Shown: positions 42,959-51,878 of the stretch, in pieces
Position numbering within the stretch: position 1 is the stretch's first letter
Layout of the letters: every line of letters begins with the position of its first letter
From: an uncultured Clostridia bacterium
GTDB taxonomy: Bacteria; Bacillota; Clostridia; Christensenellales; UBA1242
Direction of reading: 5' to 3'
Length of the DNA stretch: 64,000 nucleotides
Assembly: GCA_944380265.1 (NCBI GenBank)
Contig: CALWGY010000002.1
Location: 67,556-131,555 of the forward strand
The notes under the pieces: model-generated
Seen by the model: only the letters and a program-made list of their open reading frames with translations
Told to the model about the DNA's origin: nothing
Database searches by the model: none
Made by a program: the position numbers and the translations under genes

Positions 42959-43694
42959 TGTTAACCCCACTTTCAGTTTTGTTCTTTTTATTCAAATTCC
43001 AAAGCATTCTAAGCGGTAAACTGGTTATTCTTGCAACTTGCCTGCAAGAAGCCGATGTTTTTAAAATGATTTCGGAAATTAAAGTTTTAAGTTTTCCTTT
43101 TGGAAGGTTTTTAATGTCTTCAATTGGCATAAGTTCTTTTGTTATGTAGGCAACAAGTTCGGCATCTTTAATTTTTGTTTTAATTATTTTGCTTTTTAAG
43201 GTTTCTGGATTGTTTCTGTTAATAACGGCAATTTCAAAGTTTTGTTTGGAACCATAAAATTGCTTTGCACATTCCAAATTTAAGTAAGGGTTTTCAAAAT
43301 AATTGTTAACACTGTTAAAATTATTGTTTTCTAGGTTGTGCACATCAAACACCATATCCCAAACATCTTTAATGCTGTGTGCTGGCAAACTAACAAATCT
43401 ATCTTTAAAAACCTTGCCAGATCTGTTGTGATACAAATTATATTTGCTAACAAAACTTACAACAATTTTTCGCATTGCTGTGTCAATGGCTGTGTCGCAA
43501 TCATACAAAACAAATGTTAAAAGGGTGTTAGACAAATTGTATGCCAAAAACTTATAGTTCAAAATTGAACTATACTTAAAAACAGTTTCCAAAAACAACT
43601 GTTTATCGTGGTCGTTAAAAACAATTTCTTCCTTAGCTTTTAAAATTATTGTATAGGAATTAATTTCACTAATTAATCTTGCTTTTCGTGCCAA
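42945..43694 (-). CDS. RAYT/Y1-transposase-like protein without the HUH motif
   Basis: A 249-residue relative of REP-associated tyrosine transposases. The frame is familiar: MARKARLISEINSYTIILKA at the start, then helix FNDHDKQLFLETVFKYS, then K-Y-N-L-Y-H-N-R-S-G-K-V-F-K-D-R-F-V-S with the catalytic-type Tyr. The C-terminal helix-turn-helix is SCRQVARITSLPLRMLW. Where active enzymes have N-H-V-H-L, this protein reads L-L-T-F-V-L-Y-D: both metal-binding histidines are lost. It starts at TTG after AAAAGGAG. Not flanked by recognisable REP or IS ends, it looks domesticated, perhaps DNA-binding and regulatory. Confidence 0.78.
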   Translation of the reverse strand: MARKARLISEINSYTIILKAKEEIVFNDHDKQLFLETVFKYSSILNYKFLAYNLSNTLLTFVLYDCDTAIDTAMRKIVVSFVSKYNLYHNRSGKVFKDRFVSLPAHSIKDVWDMVFDVHNLENNNFNSVNNYFENPYLNLECAKQFYGSKQNFEIAVINRNNPETLKSKIIKTKIKDAELVAYITKELMPIEDIKNLPKGKLKTLISEIILKTSASCRQVARITSLPLRMLWNLNKKNKTESGVNNGKK

Positions 43695-44044
43695 AGTTTT
43701 CTCCTTTTAACATTTTTGATTTTAACATCACATAAAGTATAGTCTTAAACATTAACTAAGTCAATAAAAATTTGAAAGAAGTGTCCCCTTGCAACACTTT
43801 TTTTAATGTTATGATAATAATTTGTCGAATATTACAAAATTTTTGGTTTTTTTAATTAAAATAACTTAATAAAATTTGGTTATATTTTTTTTTAAAAAAA
43901 CATATAAAAAATAATTATATATTTTTTTATATAATTAAATTTAATATAATAAACATTTTAATAACACTTAAAAAAACAAAACCTAACGTTCTAAAATCAA
44001 ACCTTGTCCCATACAATATATTAATTAAAAAATTGGGGGCAACT
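43695..44044. other. Divergent intergenic region with one terminator-like hairpin
   Basis: Very AT-rich. AAGTGT-CCCCTTGCA-ACACTT followed by T7 at 43779-43804 reads as a plus-strand terminator although no plus-strand gene precedes it. The remainder holds A/T palindromes and probably the promoters of the two divergent genes. No reading frame is supported. Confidence 0.45.
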
Positions 44045-45523
44045 ATGAAAAAAGTACTATTAATTTTTGCTTGTTGTTTTTTGTTTTTGTGTGGCTGTGG
44101 CAAAATTGAACTAAACATTAACAAAGTTAGTAAAGACTTAAACACATACACAATGGAATTAACTTACAATTCCGACCACACATTAATTGGCAAACAAAAG
44201 TTAAACTACAAAAACAAAACCGACACATTTTTAAAAAAGTTGTGTTTTCATTTGTATCCAAAAGCGTTTGCCGAAGGGGCAGTTAACAAACCAGTTTCAA
44301 CTGTTAACATAAACAAAGCATATCCAAATGGTGTGGACTATGGCGATGTTGAAATTTTGTCGGCAAATGTTAATGGACAAACAAGTGAGTTTACATATTC
44401 GGGCACAGATAACAACATTTTAAACGTAACATTACTTCAAGAACTTGAACCACTGGATAGTGTGCAAGTTGAAATTGAATATAAAGTTTATGTTCCAAAC
44501 ATAAACCACAGGTTTGGTTATGGAAACAACACAGTTAACATGGCAAACTTTTATCCTGTTGTGGCAGTGTTTGAAAATGGCGAATTTGTGCTTGACCCAT
44601 ACAATTCTAATGGTGACCCATTTTATTCCGACTGTTCAAATTATGATGTGACCCTAACGGTTCCAAACACATACACTGTTGCAAGCACTGGGGTGCAGGA
44701 AAAAGTTACAGACAACGGCGAACAAAAAACCTATAACATAAAAGCAAACTGTGTTAGAGATTTTGCATTTGTTATGTCGGAAAAATTTGAAGTGGCAGAG
44801 CAAAGTGTTGATGGAGTGAAAGTTTCATATTATTATTATGACGATGAAAACTTTGAAGAAAGTTTGAAGGCTGGTGTGGATGCAGTTAAAACCTTTAACA
44901 AAATTTTTGGTAAGTATCCATATTCAACATTAAGTGTTGTTAAATCAAACTTTGTTCATGGCGGAATGGAATATCCAAACCTAATTTACATTTCCGATGA
45001 AGTTGAAGGAAGTGACTACTTAAACGTTATTGTGCACGAAACCGCTCATCAATGGTGGTATGGTGTTGTTGGAAGCAATGCGTTCAGATACGGTTGGTTA
45101 GATGAGGGGCTAACAGAATACTCAACAGTTTTGTTTTATGAAGAAAATCCAGACTATGGTGTTAACACCGAAGAACTAATAAAAAACACAAATAACAGTT
45201 ACGTAACCTTTGTTGATTTGTATAATGAAGTGCTAGGAAAAATTGATACTTCAATGAATAGACACCTAGATGAATACAACACAGAACCTGAATATGTTTA
45301 CATGGCTTATGTTAAGGGATTGCTACTTTTTGACAATTTACGTGATGTTGTTGGCAAAAACAAGTTCGAAGAAGCAATTCAAACTTATTACAAAACTTAT
45401 GCTTTTCAAAATGTTACGCCAGAGCATTTAATTGGAATTTTTGAAAAAGTTTGCAAAACTGAACTTAAAAGTTACATTAATTCTTGGGTGGAAGGCAAGG
45501 TTGTAATAATTAGCATGAACTAG
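44045..45523 (+). CDS. M1-family metallopeptidase lipoprotein
   Basis: The 492-residue product has a signal peptide with lipobox FLCGCGK, so it is anchored outside the cell. The catalytic region has G-G-M-E-Y-P (the exopeptidase-type GxMEN variant), then V-H-E-T-A-H-Q-W-W-Y-G and, 18 residues on, W-L-D-E-G-L-T-E-Y: the HExxH-18-E zinc site of gluzincins. The N-terminal 220 residues form the beta-rich M1 domain. It starts at the ATG after TTGGGGGCAACT. A cell-surface aminopeptidase taking up peptides is likely. Confidence 0.92.
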   Translation: MKKVLLIFACCFLFLCGCGKIELNINKVSKDLNTYTMELTYNSDHTLIGKQKLNYKNKTDTFLKKLCFHLYPKAFAEGAVNKPVSTVNINKAYPNGVDYGDVEILSANVNGQTSEFTYSGTDNNILNVTLLQELEPLDSVQVEIEYKVYVPNINHRFGYGNNTVNMANFYPVVAVFENGEFVLDPYNSNGDPFYSDCSNYDVTLTVPNTYTVASTGVQEKVTDNGEQKTYNIKANCVRDFAFVMSEKFEVAEQSVDGVKVSYYYYDDENFEESLKAGVDAVKTFNKIFGKYPYSTLSVVKSNFVHGGMEYPNLIYISDEVEGSDYLNVIVHETAHQWWYGVVGSNAFRYGWLDEGLTEYSTVLFYEENPDYGVNTEELIKNTNNSYVTFVDLYNEVLGKIDTSMNRHLDEYNTEPEYVYMAYVKGLLLFDNLRDVVGKNKFEEAIQTYYKTYAFQNVTPEHLIGIFEKVCKTELKSYINSWVEGKVVIISMN

Positions 45524-45551
45524 TTTAAAGCACAAAAATTTAATAAAACAA

Positions 45552-45585
45552 AAATAAAGTTTAGTTGATTTACTAAACTTTATTT
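45552..45585 (+). terminator. Terminator after the M1 peptidase gene
   Basis: A perfect 14-bp stem AAATAAAGTTTAGT/ACTAAACTTTATTT with a 6-base loop; the T-run is partly within the stem. Confidence 0.75.
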
Positions 45586-45622
45586 GTTAAACTAATGTAG
45601 CATAAAAGGTAAAAAGCAAATG

Positions 45623-46414
45623 ATGAAAGTTGTAACATTGTCTAGTTCCAGCAAAGGCAACTCTGTTTTAATTATGGGTGAGCAAACAAACTTGTTAATT
45701 GATGCTGGAATTAAGATGAGTAGTTTAATAGAAAAATTACAAATTTTAAATTGTGACCCAAACAGCATTAAAGCAATTTTATCAACTCACGAACATTCCG
45801 ACCACATAAAATCTGTTGGAAGCATGATGCGAAAATTTGGTTGTATGCTATATGTTCATGCCGATGGCCACGATGCGGTTTTAAAAAAAATTGGACACGT
45901 TGATGAACGAAAGGTTGTAACATTTTATGATCAACCTTTTTGCGTGGGCGAATTTGAAATTAAATGTTTTCATTTGCCACACGATTCTGTTTCGTGTGTT
46001 GGGTTTGTTGTTAAGTGTGGTTCAAGCAAATTTGCCTATGCCACCGATTTGGGTTATGCAAGTGAAGAAACTGTGGAAAATTTGAAAAATTGCAAATTGG
46101 TAATTTTGGAAAGTAATCACGATGATAAAATGCTAATTAACAATCCAAACTATTCCGATTTTTTAAAACGCAGAATAATTGGCAGACGTGGGCATTTAAG
46201 CAATGTTGCCAGTGCAAAAGTTATTTGCACTCTTGCGCAAAACAATGTTAAGCAAGTGGTGCTTGCACACCTAAGTTTGGAAAACAACACTCCAAGTTTG
46301 TGTTATCAAACAGTTTGTGAATATTTGGAAGCAATGGGAATAATTCCTGGAACAAACATTAAAATTGATGTTGCACCTGCCCAGGCTATTGGAACTGTTT
46401 TTGTTATTAAATAA
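45623..46414 (+). CDS. walJ: MBL-fold hydrolase WalJ/YycJ
   Basis: The 263-residue product has the metallo-beta-lactamase signature THEHSDHIKSVG near residue 55, GNSVLI at the start, LPHDSVSCVGF, YATDLGYASEE and VLAHLSLENN. This is the YycJ/WalJ branch, proposed to coordinate DNA processing or cell-wall events with the WalRK system. Two ATG codons are adjacent (45620 and 45623). The order walJ, htrC-like protease, later rlmH repeats the B. subtilis arrangement, which strengthens the name; walRKHI are not in this window. Confidence 0.93.
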   Translation: MKVVTLSSSSKGNSVLIMGEQTNLLIDAGIKMSSLIEKLQILNCDPNSIKAILSTHEHSDHIKSVGSMMRKFGCMLYVHADGHDAVLKKIGHVDERKVVTFYDQPFCVGEFEIKCFHLPHDSVSCVGFVVKCGSSKFAYATDLGYASEETVENLKNCKLVILESNHDDKMLINNPNYSDFLKRRIIGRRGHLSNVASAKVICTLAQNNVKQVVLAHLSLENNTPSLCYQTVCEYLEAMGIIPGTNIKIDVAPAQAIGTVFVIK

Positions 46415-46499
46415 AAAACAACACAAAAGGCAGTTTGGTGGTAAATTTTAACACCTTAGTTTTAGAATATTGAAAGCAAAATTTAAACAACATAATAAT

Positions 46500-47228
46500 A
46501 TGGAAAACAAAGTTAAAAATTCAACCAAGTTTTTAATATTAATTATGTTGTTTTTTTGCTTTTTTGTGTGCGGTTGCAAAAATGGCAACGAAAAATTTTT
46601 TAGTGTTACAGAAAGCGAAAAAATTGAAAGATTATCCACCGAAAATTCCGAGCAATTGGCAAAAATTGTAAGCCCTGCAATTGTTGGAATTGAAAGTGCA
46701 AAAGGAACAACTGCAAGCATTGGCAGTGGTGTTTCAGTTAAAAGCGGCGGATATGTTTTAACAAACTATCATGTTGTTTCTAATAATGGCAAAATAACAT
46801 TATATTTGCACGATGGAAAAACTTGTGAAGCCATAATGATTTATTCCAACCCAGATTTGGACTTGGCGGTTTTAAAAGCAAATTACGAAATTCCATATTT
46901 AACCATAAACGATGAAGATGTTTTTGTTGGGCAAGTTGTTTTTGCGGTTGGAACACCAGTGGCTTTGCAATTTAAGCACACATTCACAAAAGGAATTGTT
47001 AGTGCTACAAACCGAAAAATTAACATTGAACTTGTTAACAGCAATGTTAATGTTATGGAAAACCTTATTCAACATGATGCAAGCATAAACTCGGGCAATT
47101 CGGGTGGTCCGCTTTTAAATGTGTATGGTGAAGTTGTGGGCATTAATACCCTAAAAATTACTAATGCTGAAGGTATGGGCTTTGCAATTGGGGCAAAAGT
47201 TTTTAAAAACATAATTTCAAACTTGTAG
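46500..47228 (+). CDS. htrC: HtrA/HtrC-like trypsin-type serine protease lipoprotein, no PDZ
   Basis: The 242-residue product has a signal peptide with lipobox FFVCGCKNG. The chymotrypsin-type triad is complete: LTNYHVV (His), DLDLAVLKA (Asp) and INSGNSGGPLLN (Ser). The PDZ domain that follows in HtrA/DegP is missing; the protein stops right after the protease domain. An extracytoplasmic quality-control role is inferred. Neither the ATG at 46500 nor the TTG at 46470 has a clear ribosome site. It lies directly downstream of walJ as in Bacillus. Confidence 0.88.
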   Translation: MENKVKNSTKFLILIMLFFCFFVCGCKNGNEKFFSVTESEKIERLSTENSEQLAKIVSPAIVGIESAKGTTASIGSGVSVKSGGYVLTNYHVVSNNGKITLYLHDGKTCEAIMIYSNPDLDLAVLKANYEIPYLTINDEDVFVGQVVFAVGTPVALQFKHTFTKGIVSATNRKINIELVNSNVNVMENLIQHDASINSGNSGGPLLNVYGEVVGINTLKITNAEGMGFAIGAKVFKNIISNL

Positions 47229-47304
47229 TTTAAAATTGAAAATTTTTAACATTGTGGGCTAAAAATTAAAACCTAATAAGTGTTAAAACTTTAAAAACAA
47301 CAAA

Positions 47305-47333
47305 CAAAAAAGAACAATTTTGCTGTTCTTTTT
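47305..47333 (+). terminator. Terminator after the htrC-like gene
   Basis: A6-GAACA-ATTTTGC-TGTTC-T5: hairpin with T-rich tail. Confidence 0.8.
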
Positions 47334-47461
47334 GTTTTGTTTACTTAATATTTTATTTATTTAATATATAATAAATAATTTTAAAATTAGTTTTTTATGT
47401 GTTATAATTTTAGTTAGTAAAAAAAATATTTAGAATTATTAGGAAATTTTGAAGGATTAAA

Positions 47462-48706
47462 ATGAAAAAAGAAAGTGTTTTAGCAGTGGAAAAAAGAAGT
47501 TGTTTTTCTGTTAAAGATAGTAGCATAAACTTTATGCTTGCGTTAATTGTGCCATTTGTTGCATCTTTGGCTTTAATTATTTTATTTATGTTTTTGGCAA
47601 GTGCCACAGGCAACAACTATAATGATTTTATTAAAACTGAATTTGTTGAAGTTGTAAATTTAATGTTCACTCCAATTGTGTTTTTCTTTATATATTTTAT
47701 ATACACAAAAAAATTTAGGTTTAATGTTTTTGAAGCATCTCAAATTTCCTTTAAAGTTAACCCGCTAAAAATTGTTGCTGTTATAATAATTGGCGTTGCA
47801 AGTGTGTTTTTAATTTCACCATTTATTTCGCTTATTGATTATGGTTTTTCGCTTATTGGTTACAACCCAGCAAACTCTTTGCCATATGTTATGAATAATG
47901 GTTGGCGATTTGTTTTGGGTGTTATTGCGATGGCAGTTTTGCCAGCAATTTGTGAAGAACTTTTGTTTAGGGGACTAATTTTTAGGGGATTACAATCAAA
48001 ATTTAGTTCACATTTTGCTGTTTTAATTTCTGCTTTAATGTTCACACTTTTGCATGGCAGTTTGCAACAAACAGTTTATCAATTCATGCTTGGATTAATG
48101 CTTGGATATGTTATGCTATATGGCAAAAACATAATTTATCCAATGCTTTTGCACTTTGTTAACAATTTAATTGTTGTAATAACTTCGTTTGTTTACACAT
48201 TAAACAATATTGATGTTGATGCGGAACCAATGTATGGCACTGCATGGGACTATGTTTATCCAATTTTGATGCTTATTTTGGCGGCTGTCATTGTTGTTGG
48301 TGCTATTTATTTGGTTCAATATTTAGATAAACAAGAACAAATTAAGAAAAACAGTTTGAAAGTTCAAAATAATAATGACAAAAACATAAGCAACAATCAA
48401 AATGCTGATGAACAAAACATAAATGATGAAGATAAGAATGCTTCAAAACCACAAACAAATAATAAAAAATCAAAAAATAAGGCAATAATTGTTAACGAAA
48501 ATAGTATAATAGAAAGTAATAAAACTGAAAATTTGAATAAAACTGATAATTTAGAAAATTCAAATGAACAAACCAATGAAAAAGTTTTAAATGAAGATGT
48601 TAATTTGGAACTAACAAAAGAAGAAAAAATTTTTGTTTGGTGTTCAATTGGATTAGGATTGTTTTTGTGGATAACAAACACAATAATGCAATTTTTTGGA
48701 TTATAA
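47462..48706 (+). CDS. CPBP-family intramembrane metalloprotease (first copy)
   Basis: The 414-residue product has about eight membrane helices. The Abi/CPBP (CAAX protease and bacteriocin-processing) motifs lie between residues 155 and 240: CEELLFRGLIFRG (EExxxR), LMFTLLHGS (FxxxH) and LLHFVNNL (HxxxN). Residues 300-380 are an Asn/Lys/Glu-rich cytoplasmic stretch, and a last helix (WCSIGLGLFLWITNTIM) ends the protein. The targets of this copy are unknown. AAGGATTAAA precedes the ATG. Confidence 0.9.
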   Translation: MKKESVLAVEKRSCFSVKDSSINFMLALIVPFVASLALIILFMFLASATGNNYNDFIKTEFVEVVNLMFTPIVFFFIYFIYTKKFRFNVFEASQISFKVNPLKIVAVIIIGVASVFLISPFISLIDYGFSLIGYNPANSLPYVMNNGWRFVLGVIAMAVLPAICEELLFRGLIFRGLQSKFSSHFAVLISALMFTLLHGSLQQTVYQFMLGLMLGYVMLYGKNIIYPMLLHFVNNLIVVITSFVYTLNNIDVDAEPMYGTAWDYVYPILMLILAAVIVVGAIYLVQYLDKQEQIKKNSLKVQNNNDKNISNNQNADEQNINDEDKNASKPQTNNKKSKNKAIIVNENSIIESNKTENLNKTDNLENSNEQTNEKVLNEDVNLELTKEEKIFVWCSIGLGLFLWITNTIMQFFGL

Positions 48707-48726
48707 AATAAAACTTAAAGGGTGTT

Positions 48727-49866
48727 ATGAAAAAGTCGAAAGTTTTTAAAGTTTACTTAATATATTTTATTTGCATGTTGCTTTTTTGCTTGCTAAGAAT
48801 TGGTTCAAGTTTTGGCATGCTAGATTTTTTGCACCCTGATATTGCCGACATTGTTTACACTGCAATAATTCAAATTGGAATAATTTTGGTGTTGCCAATG
48901 TCGCTTTACACGTTGTTTTTACATAACAAAACTGGCTTTGTTGACACATTTAGAGATACGCAATTAAATGGGAAAATTAATTTTAAAGTAATTTTAATCT
49001 CCTTTGGACTTGGGCTTTTAGCATTTTTTGTTAACATTGCAATCTCAACATTGTTTAATGGCATATTGTCATTTTTTGGCTATTCTCAACCGGTTTCGGT
49101 TTCAACCGGATACGAGTCAATGTTCCCAAACTGGGCAACATTTTTAATTCAGTTAACCACAGTTGCAATTTTGCCTGCAATTTGTGAAGAATTTTTGCAC
49201 CGTGGAGTGCTACTTAATGGGCTTAAAGAAATTGGAATTAAAAAGGCAATTTTAATAAGTTCGTTAATGTTTGGTTTGTTGCACTTTAACATTAATCAAT
49301 TTTTCTATGCAACAATTTTAGGAATGCTTATGGCACTTGTTAGTGTGGTTTCAAAAAGCATTTATCCTGCAATGATTATTCACTTTACAAACAATGCAAT
49401 TAGTGTTTACTTGTCCAGTGCCGAAAGTTATGGCTGGTTTGGAAAAAACTTTTATAACTACTTAAACAATTTTTTGCAAAGTAACAATGCATTTTTAACA
49501 TTTCTAGCTTGTTTTGCCTTTTTGGTTTTGGTTGTTGTTTTGTTAATTTACTTAGTAAGCAAATTGTTCAGAATTTCAACCTTAAACAGAGTTCAAAAAG
49601 TTATTGACTCAATGTACACTGCCGATGACCGTGCAACAACAAACTCGCCAATTGTGATTGAAAAAAGCAAAATGTTGCAAGAAATGTTGGAAAACAACAC
49701 AACATTAAACCTTAATTATGAAGAAATGAAAAGCCCAATTGATGTGGTTTTGCCAAAACAAAAAAACATATATAAGCCAACGCTAGAAGATAATTTGTTT
49801 TTAATATCTTCTTGCGTGCTTGGTGGGCTTGTAACACTGTTCACTTTCATTTGGGGGTTGTTATGA
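48727..49866 (+). CDS. CPBP-family intramembrane metalloprotease (second copy)
   Basis: The 379-residue product has the same layout as its upstream neighbour: motifs CEEFLHRGVLLNG, LMFGLLHFN and IIHFTNNAI, an acidic cytoplasmic stretch, and a final membrane helix (LFLISSCVLGGLVTLFTF). The two are a tandem duplication that has diverged well. It lies 20 bases after the first copy, with a ribosome site AAAGGGTGTT. Its last codons overlap the rlmH start (ATGA), so the three are one transcript. Confidence 0.9.
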   Translation: MKKSKVFKVYLIYFICMLLFCLLRIGSSFGMLDFLHPDIADIVYTAIIQIGIILVLPMSLYTLFLHNKTGFVDTFRDTQLNGKINFKVILISFGLGLLAFFVNIAISTLFNGILSFFGYSQPVSVSTGYESMFPNWATFLIQLTTVAILPAICEEFLHRGVLLNGLKEIGIKKAILISSLMFGLLHFNINQFFYATILGMLMALVSVVSKSIYPAMIIHFTNNAISVYLSSAESYGWFGKNFYNYLNNFLQSNNAFLTFLACFAFLVLVVVLLIYLVSKLFRISTLNRVQKVIDSMYTADDRATTNSPIVIEKSKMLQEMLENNTTLNLNYEEMKSPIDVVLPKQKNIYKPTLEDNLFLISSCVLGGLVTLFTFIWGLL

Positions 49867-50336
49867 TAAACCTTAATGTTGTTTGCGTTGGAAATGTTAA
49901 GGAAACAAGTTTTAAGGAAGCAATAAGTGAGTATTTTAAACGAATAACCAAATTTGCAAACATAAAAATTGTTGAAGTTAAGGAAGAAAGAATTTCTAAA
50001 AACCCAACAAAAGCAGAAATTGAAAATGTTGTGGAAGAAGAAGGTAAACGTATTTTAAGCCACATGCAAGGCTTTGTTGTTGTGTGCGATGGTGGTGGGA
50101 AAATGCTTACATCTAGGGAACTAGCAAACAAGTTAAAAAAGGTGGAAAGCAGTTTTAGCACCATAACTTTTGTTATTGGAGGAAGTTATGGCCTTAGTGA
50201 TTTAGTAAAATCAAAAGCAAATTTATTGTTAAGTTTTAGTGCTTTCACTTTTCCACATCAATTGTTTAGAATAATGCTTTTAGAACAGATTTATAGGGCA
50301 TACACAATTGTAAACAACATCACTTATCACAAGTAA
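49863..50336 (+). CDS. rlmH: 23S rRNA pseudouridine1915 N3-methyltransferase RlmH
   Basis: SPOUT-class methyltransferase acting on assembled 70S ribosomes. The 157-residue product has the conserved FVIGGSYGLSD loop and C-terminal TFPHQLFRIMLLEQIYRAYTIVNNITYHK (split here as TFPHQLFRIMLLEQIYRA plus YHK), the SAM/active-site knot region. The start ATG shares bases with the TGA of the CPBP gene. In Bacillus rlmH (yydA) follows walJ-htrC; here two protease genes have come between. Confidence 0.96.
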   Translation: MINLNVVCVGNVKETSFKEAISEYFKRITKFANIKIVEVKEERISKNPTKAEIENVVEEEGKRILSHMQGFVVVCDGGGKMLTSRELANKLKKVESSFSTITFVIGGSYGLSDLVKSKANLLLSFSAFTFPHQLFRIMLLEQIYRAYTIVNNITYHK

Positions 50337-50353
50337 TTTAAGGTGAGTTAAGC

Positions 50354-50830
50354 ATGAACGAAACAATCGAAAATAAAAATTATTTTATGAACATTGCAAT
50401 AAATGAAGCAAAAAAAGCAGCAAAAAAGGGCGACGTTCCTGTTGGTGCTTGTGTTGTTTGCAACAACAAAATTATTGCAAAAGCCCACAACAAAAAAGAA
50501 CTAAAAAAAAATGCAATTTTGCATGCTGAAATAATTGCAATTTCTCATGCTAGCAAAAAACTTAAAAGTTACAGACTTAACAACTGCGATTTGTATGTTA
50601 CATTTGAGCCATGCCTTATGTGCGTGGGCGCAATTTTAAGTGCCAGAATTAACAATGTTTATTTTGGCGCATTTGACACAAGATTTGGTGCAAGCGAACA
50701 ACTTGTTAACAACAAATTTAACCACACATCAAATTTTGAAGGTGGAATTTTGGAAAACGAGTGTTCAACTTTGATTTCAAACTTTTTTAAAAACATTCGA
50801 GAAAGTAAAAAAGATAAAAACAAAAATTAA
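50354..50830 (+). CDS. tadA: tRNA-specific adenosine deaminase TadA
   Basis: Deaminates A34 of tRNA-Arg(ACG) to inosine. The 158-residue zinc deaminase has H-A-E-I (zinc ligand and proton-shuttle Glu) near residue 57 and E-P-C-L-M-C (the other two zinc ligands). The F-D-x-R-F-G-A pattern of TadA follows the active site. The C-terminal tail is lysine-rich. Ribosome site AAGGTGAGTTAAGC. It is 18 bases from rlmH and probably co-transcribed. Confidence 0.95.
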   Translation: MNETIENKNYFMNIAINEAKKAAKKGDVPVGACVVCNNKIIAKAHNKKELKKNAILHAEIIAISHASKKLKSYRLNNCDLYVTFEPCLMCVGAILSARINNVYFGAFDTRFGASEQLVNNKFNHTSNFEGGILENECSTLISNFFKNIRESKKDKNKN

Positions 50831-51013
50831 CTAAAATTCACTAAAATTTTTAAAAATTAATATTTAATTATGTAATAACAAAAATCAAGTTTAGGTTTTA
50901 GTTTGAAAATTTAAAAAGTTAAAACAATACAATAAAAATTTGGTTTTGGGTAACACTCATTTTTAGTGGTTACTTTTAACAATTAATAAATAATAAATTT
51001 GGAGGGGTGTGTT

Positions 51014-51862
51014 TTGGTTGAAACCACAACAAAATTAAAGGAAATAAAACTTGAAAACAACATGGTTCAAGTAATAATTTTTAAAATGAAAAATGCCGAT
51101 GTGACACTACTTGAAAAACCAATGATTAACTGGGTTGAAGATGCAACAGAAAAGTTTGAAATAAAGGTTGTGGAATTTAGCACTTCCAAAACCGAATTTG
51201 AACAAATAAAAAGTGCAATAACCCAAAAACCATACACAATGGTGCTTTATTCTTTTTGCCCATTATTAACTCAAAAAAATGTGGAACTTTGCCTAGATTA
51301 CGTGTTTTTTAAAGGAGAAAAAATAATAAAACTGCCACATGGATATGTGTTTGAAACAAGTTTTTTTAACACACTAAATAAATTTGAAAATATGCCTGAA
51401 TTTAGTGCAGATGCCAGTGAATTTTTAAAAATTGAAACCGAAAACGAAATTGGTTATGCAACAGAAATTTTACAACGAAGAATTATTCAAAATTTAATTT
51501 TAAATGGCGTTAAGTTCATAAACCCATCAAATGTTGTTATTAATGCTTTTGCCTGCATTGAAAGTGGTGCAACAATTTATCCTTTCAACACTTTAAGTGG
51601 AGACACAGTAATAAAAAAAGATGCTGTTTTAAAGGAAGGCAACACCATTGTTTCAAGCGAAATTGGTGCAGGCACAGTTGTTGCAAACAGCATTATTAAA
51701 AACAGTACAATTTGTTCTAATTGCATAATTTATCCGTTCAACACCATTTTGGAAAACAGTTTTGTTGGTGCAAATTGCGTAATTAAAAGTTACAACAAAA
51801 TTAGTAATGCTTATGTTGGCGAAAACACAAATATTGAAAGTTTTAATAACATTGGTAAGTAA
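51014..51862 (+). CDS. N-terminal half of a split GlmU-like protein, degenerate uridylyltransferase
   Basis: Residues 150-282 match GlmU from its linker helix and first hexapeptide coils ([20 protein letters not shown], then [11 protein letters not shown], and more I-x-x-x-x-x units of a left-handed beta helix). The first 150 residues align with a shrunken pyrophosphorylase domain. KPMINWV corresponds to GKPM-x-x-H-V, but the L-A-A-G-x-G-T-R-M loop is gone, and Y-S-F-C-P-L-L replaces x-x-G-D-x-P-L-L. UDP-GlcNAc synthesis by this part is therefore unlikely. It starts at TTG six bases after GGAGGGG; the second half follows after 16 bases. Confidence 0.78.
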   Translation: MVETTTKLKEIKLENNMVQVIIFKMKNADVTLLEKPMINWVEDATEKFEIKVVEFSTSKTEFEQIKSAITQKPYTMVLYSFCPLLTQKNVELCLDYVFFKGEKIIKLPHGYVFETSFFNTLNKFENMPEFSADASEFLKIETENEIGYATEILQRRIIQNLILNGVKFINPSNVVINAFACIESGATIYPFNTLSGDTVIKKDAVLKEGNTIVSSEIGAGTVVANSIIKNSTICSNCIIYPFNTILENSFVGANCVIKSYNKISNAYVGENTNIESFNNIGK

Positions 51863-51878
51863 TTTTTTAGGAGTTAAA

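Noticed and set aside
46470-46499. TTG upstream start for the htrC-like protein
   Set aside because: It would add ten charged and polar residues before the signal peptide and has no ribosome site; the ATG at 46500 gives a normal lipoprotein signal, although it also lacks a clear site.
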